DNA of 64,000 bases from Crocinitomix catalasitica ATCC 23190 (GTDB lineage Bacteria > Bacteroidota > Bacteroidia > Flavobacteriales_D > Crocinitomicaceae), in NCBI RefSeq assembly GCF_000621625.1, contig NZ_JHXV01000005.1, positions 248,001 through 312,000 of the forward strand. Direction: 5' to 3'. Position numbers and translations under genes: made by a program. The notes beneath the pieces were generated by a model. That model was not told the origin of the DNA. It saw nothing but the letters and a program-made list of their open reading frames with translations, and did not search any database. Shown here one piece after another: positions 62,021 through 64,000 of the stretch (position 1 is the stretch's first letter; each line of letters opens with the position of its first letter).

Positions 62021-63598
62021 ATGAAGTTCCTCGGAAAAAGTACAATAATTTTCATTGGTTTGATTTTTTGTTTTTATCTCTCATCATGTAAGAAAGAGAA
62101 AACAAAATGGTCGACTGCTTGGCAAGCACCTATAGCGCATGGACATCTCACTATCAATGATATGATTCCTATCGAATACACGACAACTAATGATGATGGT
62201 TATTTGTCGTTGGTCATTCATGAATCAGTCTTTGGATTTTCTTTAGACACCTTGATTAAATTACCAGACACATCAATTGTCGTAAATTCTGGCATTGAAA
62301 TCCCCAGTATTGAAGTTGGTCCTGAATTGGTAATCGATGATAATTTTGAACAAAACTATGTATTGGATGAAATTGAATTAAAACGAGTTATATTATCTGA
62401 AGGTACAACTGAAGTAGGCATTAAATCGCCATGGCCTGGGAAATCACAAATAGACTTTTCTTTTCCTTATATAGAAACGCCCGATGGCGTTTTCAGCAGA
62501 ACCTATTTTCTAGAGGCAGGATCCATTGAAGTTCCTTCTACTGCGAGCTCAACAGTTGATATGAAAGATTTTGACATGGGCTTAACCGGTGAAGATGGGA
62601 CACTAATCAATACTATACTGGCTAATGTCGTGATGCAATCGAATCAAGAATTACCATTTACCATTACAAGTGCAGATAAAATAAACTTTGAATTCTCTTT
62701 TAAAGGCTTGGTTCCAAAATATGCCAAAGGTTATTTCGGAGAATATCATTTCACAGACACAATTGGTTTGGCATTACCTCCAATGAAAAAAATTGTTCGC
62801 GGTTCGATAAATCTCGATTCTATCAATTTGAAAATATCCGTGTTAAATGGATTTAATCTTGTAGCTCAAGCTAAAATAAGCTTAATTAACGGCCTGAATT
62901 CTCGTACGGGTGAAAATGTATTGTTAGACTTCCCAAGCTTGAATAACATGCTTAATATCAATCCAGCGACAGGGGGATATTGGGATTTTGTTCCTTCAAG
63001 TTATGATTTATTGATGAATAGTAGAAATTCGAACATTATAGACTTTATTGAACTTTTGCCTGATTCTGTTGAATTGGGATATGAATTGGCAATTAATCCA
63101 TTTGGGAATATTACTGGTGGTGATGATGAGTTTTTTCCTGGATCTAAATTTGAACTTTTTCTAGATGGTGAATTCCCATTATCTTTTGGAGCGAATGATT
63201 TAACTATTGCAGATACTTTTGAAATTGATTATAAAGCACCTGCCCAGATAATTCCAGGTGATGGTTATTTAAAAATTAATTATGAAAATGCTTTTCCAAT
63301 TGCAGCAAACGCAGTTCTATACATGCTAAATGAGGCAGGTGAAAAAATTGATTCGTTGAACAATGTAGCCAACATCAATGCAGGCATATACAATTCAGAC
63401 ACTTATGAGACAAGTCCGTATATCGGTAATTCAATTTTTAATTTCACAGCAGCCAAGTTGCGGAATCTAGAATCTGCATCGAAATTATTATTATTTGTCT
63501 CATTTAATTCTCACGAGTCAGCTAAAGTTAAGATTGATCCAACTGCATATTTTGATTTTAAAATGTTTTCTAACTTAAACTTAGGGATTGAATTATAA
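62021..63598 (+). CDS. large lipoprotein of unknown function
   Basis: 525 residues; the signal peptide ends at a lipobox in FCFYLSSC (Cys23), followed by KKEK. The rest is beta-rich with repeated strands and a hydrophobic beginning WSTAWQAPIAHGHLTINDMI; no enzyme motif is visible. It is followed by a secreted protein whose ATG overlaps its stop codon (TAATG), so the two are translationally coupled. Similar pairs in Bacteroidota are uncharacterised. Confidence 0.7.
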   Translation: MKFLGKSTIIFIGLIFCFYLSSCKKEKTKWSTAWQAPIAHGHLTINDMIPIEYTTTNDDGYLSLVIHESVFGFSLDTLIKLPDTSIVVNSGIEIPSIEVGPELVIDDNFEQNYVLDEIELKRVILSEGTTEVGIKSPWPGKSQIDFSFPYIETPDGVFSRTYFLEAGSIEVPSTASSTVDMKDFDMGLTGEDGTLINTILANVVMQSNQELPFTITSADKINFEFSFKGLVPKYAKGYFGEYHFTDTIGLALPPMKKIVRGSINLDSINLKISVLNGFNLVAQAKISLINGLNSRTGENVLLDFPSLNNMLNINPATGGYWDFVPSSYDLLMNSRNSNIIDFIELLPDSVELGYELAINPFGNITGGDDEFFPGSKFELFLDGEFPLSFGANDLTIADTFEIDYKAPAQIIPGDGYLKINYENAFPIAANAVLYMLNEAGEKIDSLNNVANINAGIYNSDTYETSPYIGNSIFNFTAAKLRNLESASKLLLFVSFNSHESAKVKIDPTAYFDFKMFSNLNLGIEL

Positions 63599-64000
63599 TG
63601 AAGCATCTACTTACATCAACGATTTTCGTATTCGCCATATCTTGTGGTTTTAGTCAAGAATTACTGCCTTTATTTTCAGATACTGTTTTTGAAAAAAATG
63701 AATTTCAAATCTCAACATTCAATTATTATTCGAGTAATACCTTTAATAATGAATTAACAGATAAATTTATTTTTGGAGGAACAATTACGGAAGATTTAAA
63801 AACAAGAAATGCTAATAAATTATCAGGCTCGAATGTTTTAGGAGCTGAAGCCGAACAGTCAATCACTTTCTACAACAAGGATATAAAACTTTTTAAGAAT
63901 CCTAATTTCGGTTTTGTCGCTTCCTTTTCCGATAATCATTTCTTAACAGCTAATGTACCTACAGATTTGTTTAATCTCGGCATGTATGGAAATGCAAACT
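63598..64000 (+). CDS. secreted protein, partial (3' end outside window)
   Basis: ATG 63598 overlaps the upstream stop. The frame is open to the window end (134 codons): signal peptide MKHLLTSTIFVFAISCGFSQ, then ELLPLFSDTVFEKNEFQIST and SFSDNHFLTANVPTDLFNLG, a barrel-like composition. It may be an outer-membrane partner of the preceding lipoprotein; too little is visible to name a family. Confidence 0.65.
   Translation, partial: MKHLLTSTIFVFAISCGFSQELLPLFSDTVFEKNEFQISTFNYYSSNTFNNELTDKFIFGGTITEDLKTRNANKLSGSNVLGAEAEQSITFYNKDIKLFKNPNFGFVASFSDNHFLTANVPTDLFNLGMYGNAN

Noticed and set aside
1-64000. CRISPR array, rRNA operon or ordinary tRNA genes
   Set aside because: No regularly spaced repeats and no rRNA or tRNA cloverleaf sequence was recognised apart from the tRNA-like part of tmRNA.

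Overview
The window is AT-rich DNA from a member of the Bacteroidota, most likely order Flavobacteriales (Crocinitomicaceae/Cryomorphaceae-like; genus not determinable by eye). The evidence is recurrent Bacteroidota -7 promoter boxes (TAnnTTTG), a short 288-residue primary sigma factor, type IX secretion sorting domains, TonB receptor + DUF4249 lipoprotein pairs, many SPII lipoproteins with Cys-Lys-Lys after the lipobox, an S46 dipeptidyl peptidase and a GAPDH with a long N-terminal extension.

Layout. (1) 0-9.6 kb: end of an alpha/beta hydrolase gene, a secreted T9SS protein and small lipoproteins; then central metabolism on the minus strand (isocitrate dehydrogenase with NAD-type residues; PEP carboxykinase-GcvH-methyltransferase), divergent from a Crp/Fnr regulator across a perfect FNR-type box; then two paralogous lipoproteins. 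(2) 9.6-15 kb: tmRNA with a tandemly duplicated four-helix-bundle gene at its 3' side, a saccharopine/alanine dehydrogenase-like enzyme, RpoD and GAPDH. (3) 15-36.4 kb: an accessory, decaying region with a broken IS1182-like element, a 162-bp solo copy of its end, IS110 and tyrosine recombinase remnants, and genes broken by single mutations (DUF1207 protein, AlkD-like repair protein, esterase). It also carries four AraC/Lrp/Crp-type regulators, two CPBP proteases and two versions of an OsmC + DsbA/FrnE-like thiol module. In the second version, two OsmC-like proteins each keep only one of the two classical cysteines. (4) 36.7-45.8 kb: two paralogous TonB receptor + DUF4249 operons flanking an inverted transglutaminase-domain gene. 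(5) 45.8-53.5 kb: Dps divergent from OxyR, TPR protein, endonuclease III-like protein lacking the Fe-S cysteines, FtsB/DivIC-like protein, T9SS protein, S46 peptidase. (6) 53.6-60.2 kb: a compact signalling locus with a PAS histidine kinase, an NtrC-type sigma-54 activator and a single-domain receiver. The last two are encoded downstream of YtxH, holin-X-like and AI-2E membrane genes. Two good sigma-54 (-24/-12) promoters lie in front of the YtxH operon and a small lipoprotein gene, suggesting a self-contained sigma-54 envelope regulon. (7) 60-64 kb: flavoprotein, DUF6495 protein, a large lipoprotein and the start of a secreted protein that runs off the edge.

No CRISPR array, rRNA or ordinary tRNA was seen. 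Frames and motifs were read by eye; family names come from recognition of conserved motifs, not from a database search.
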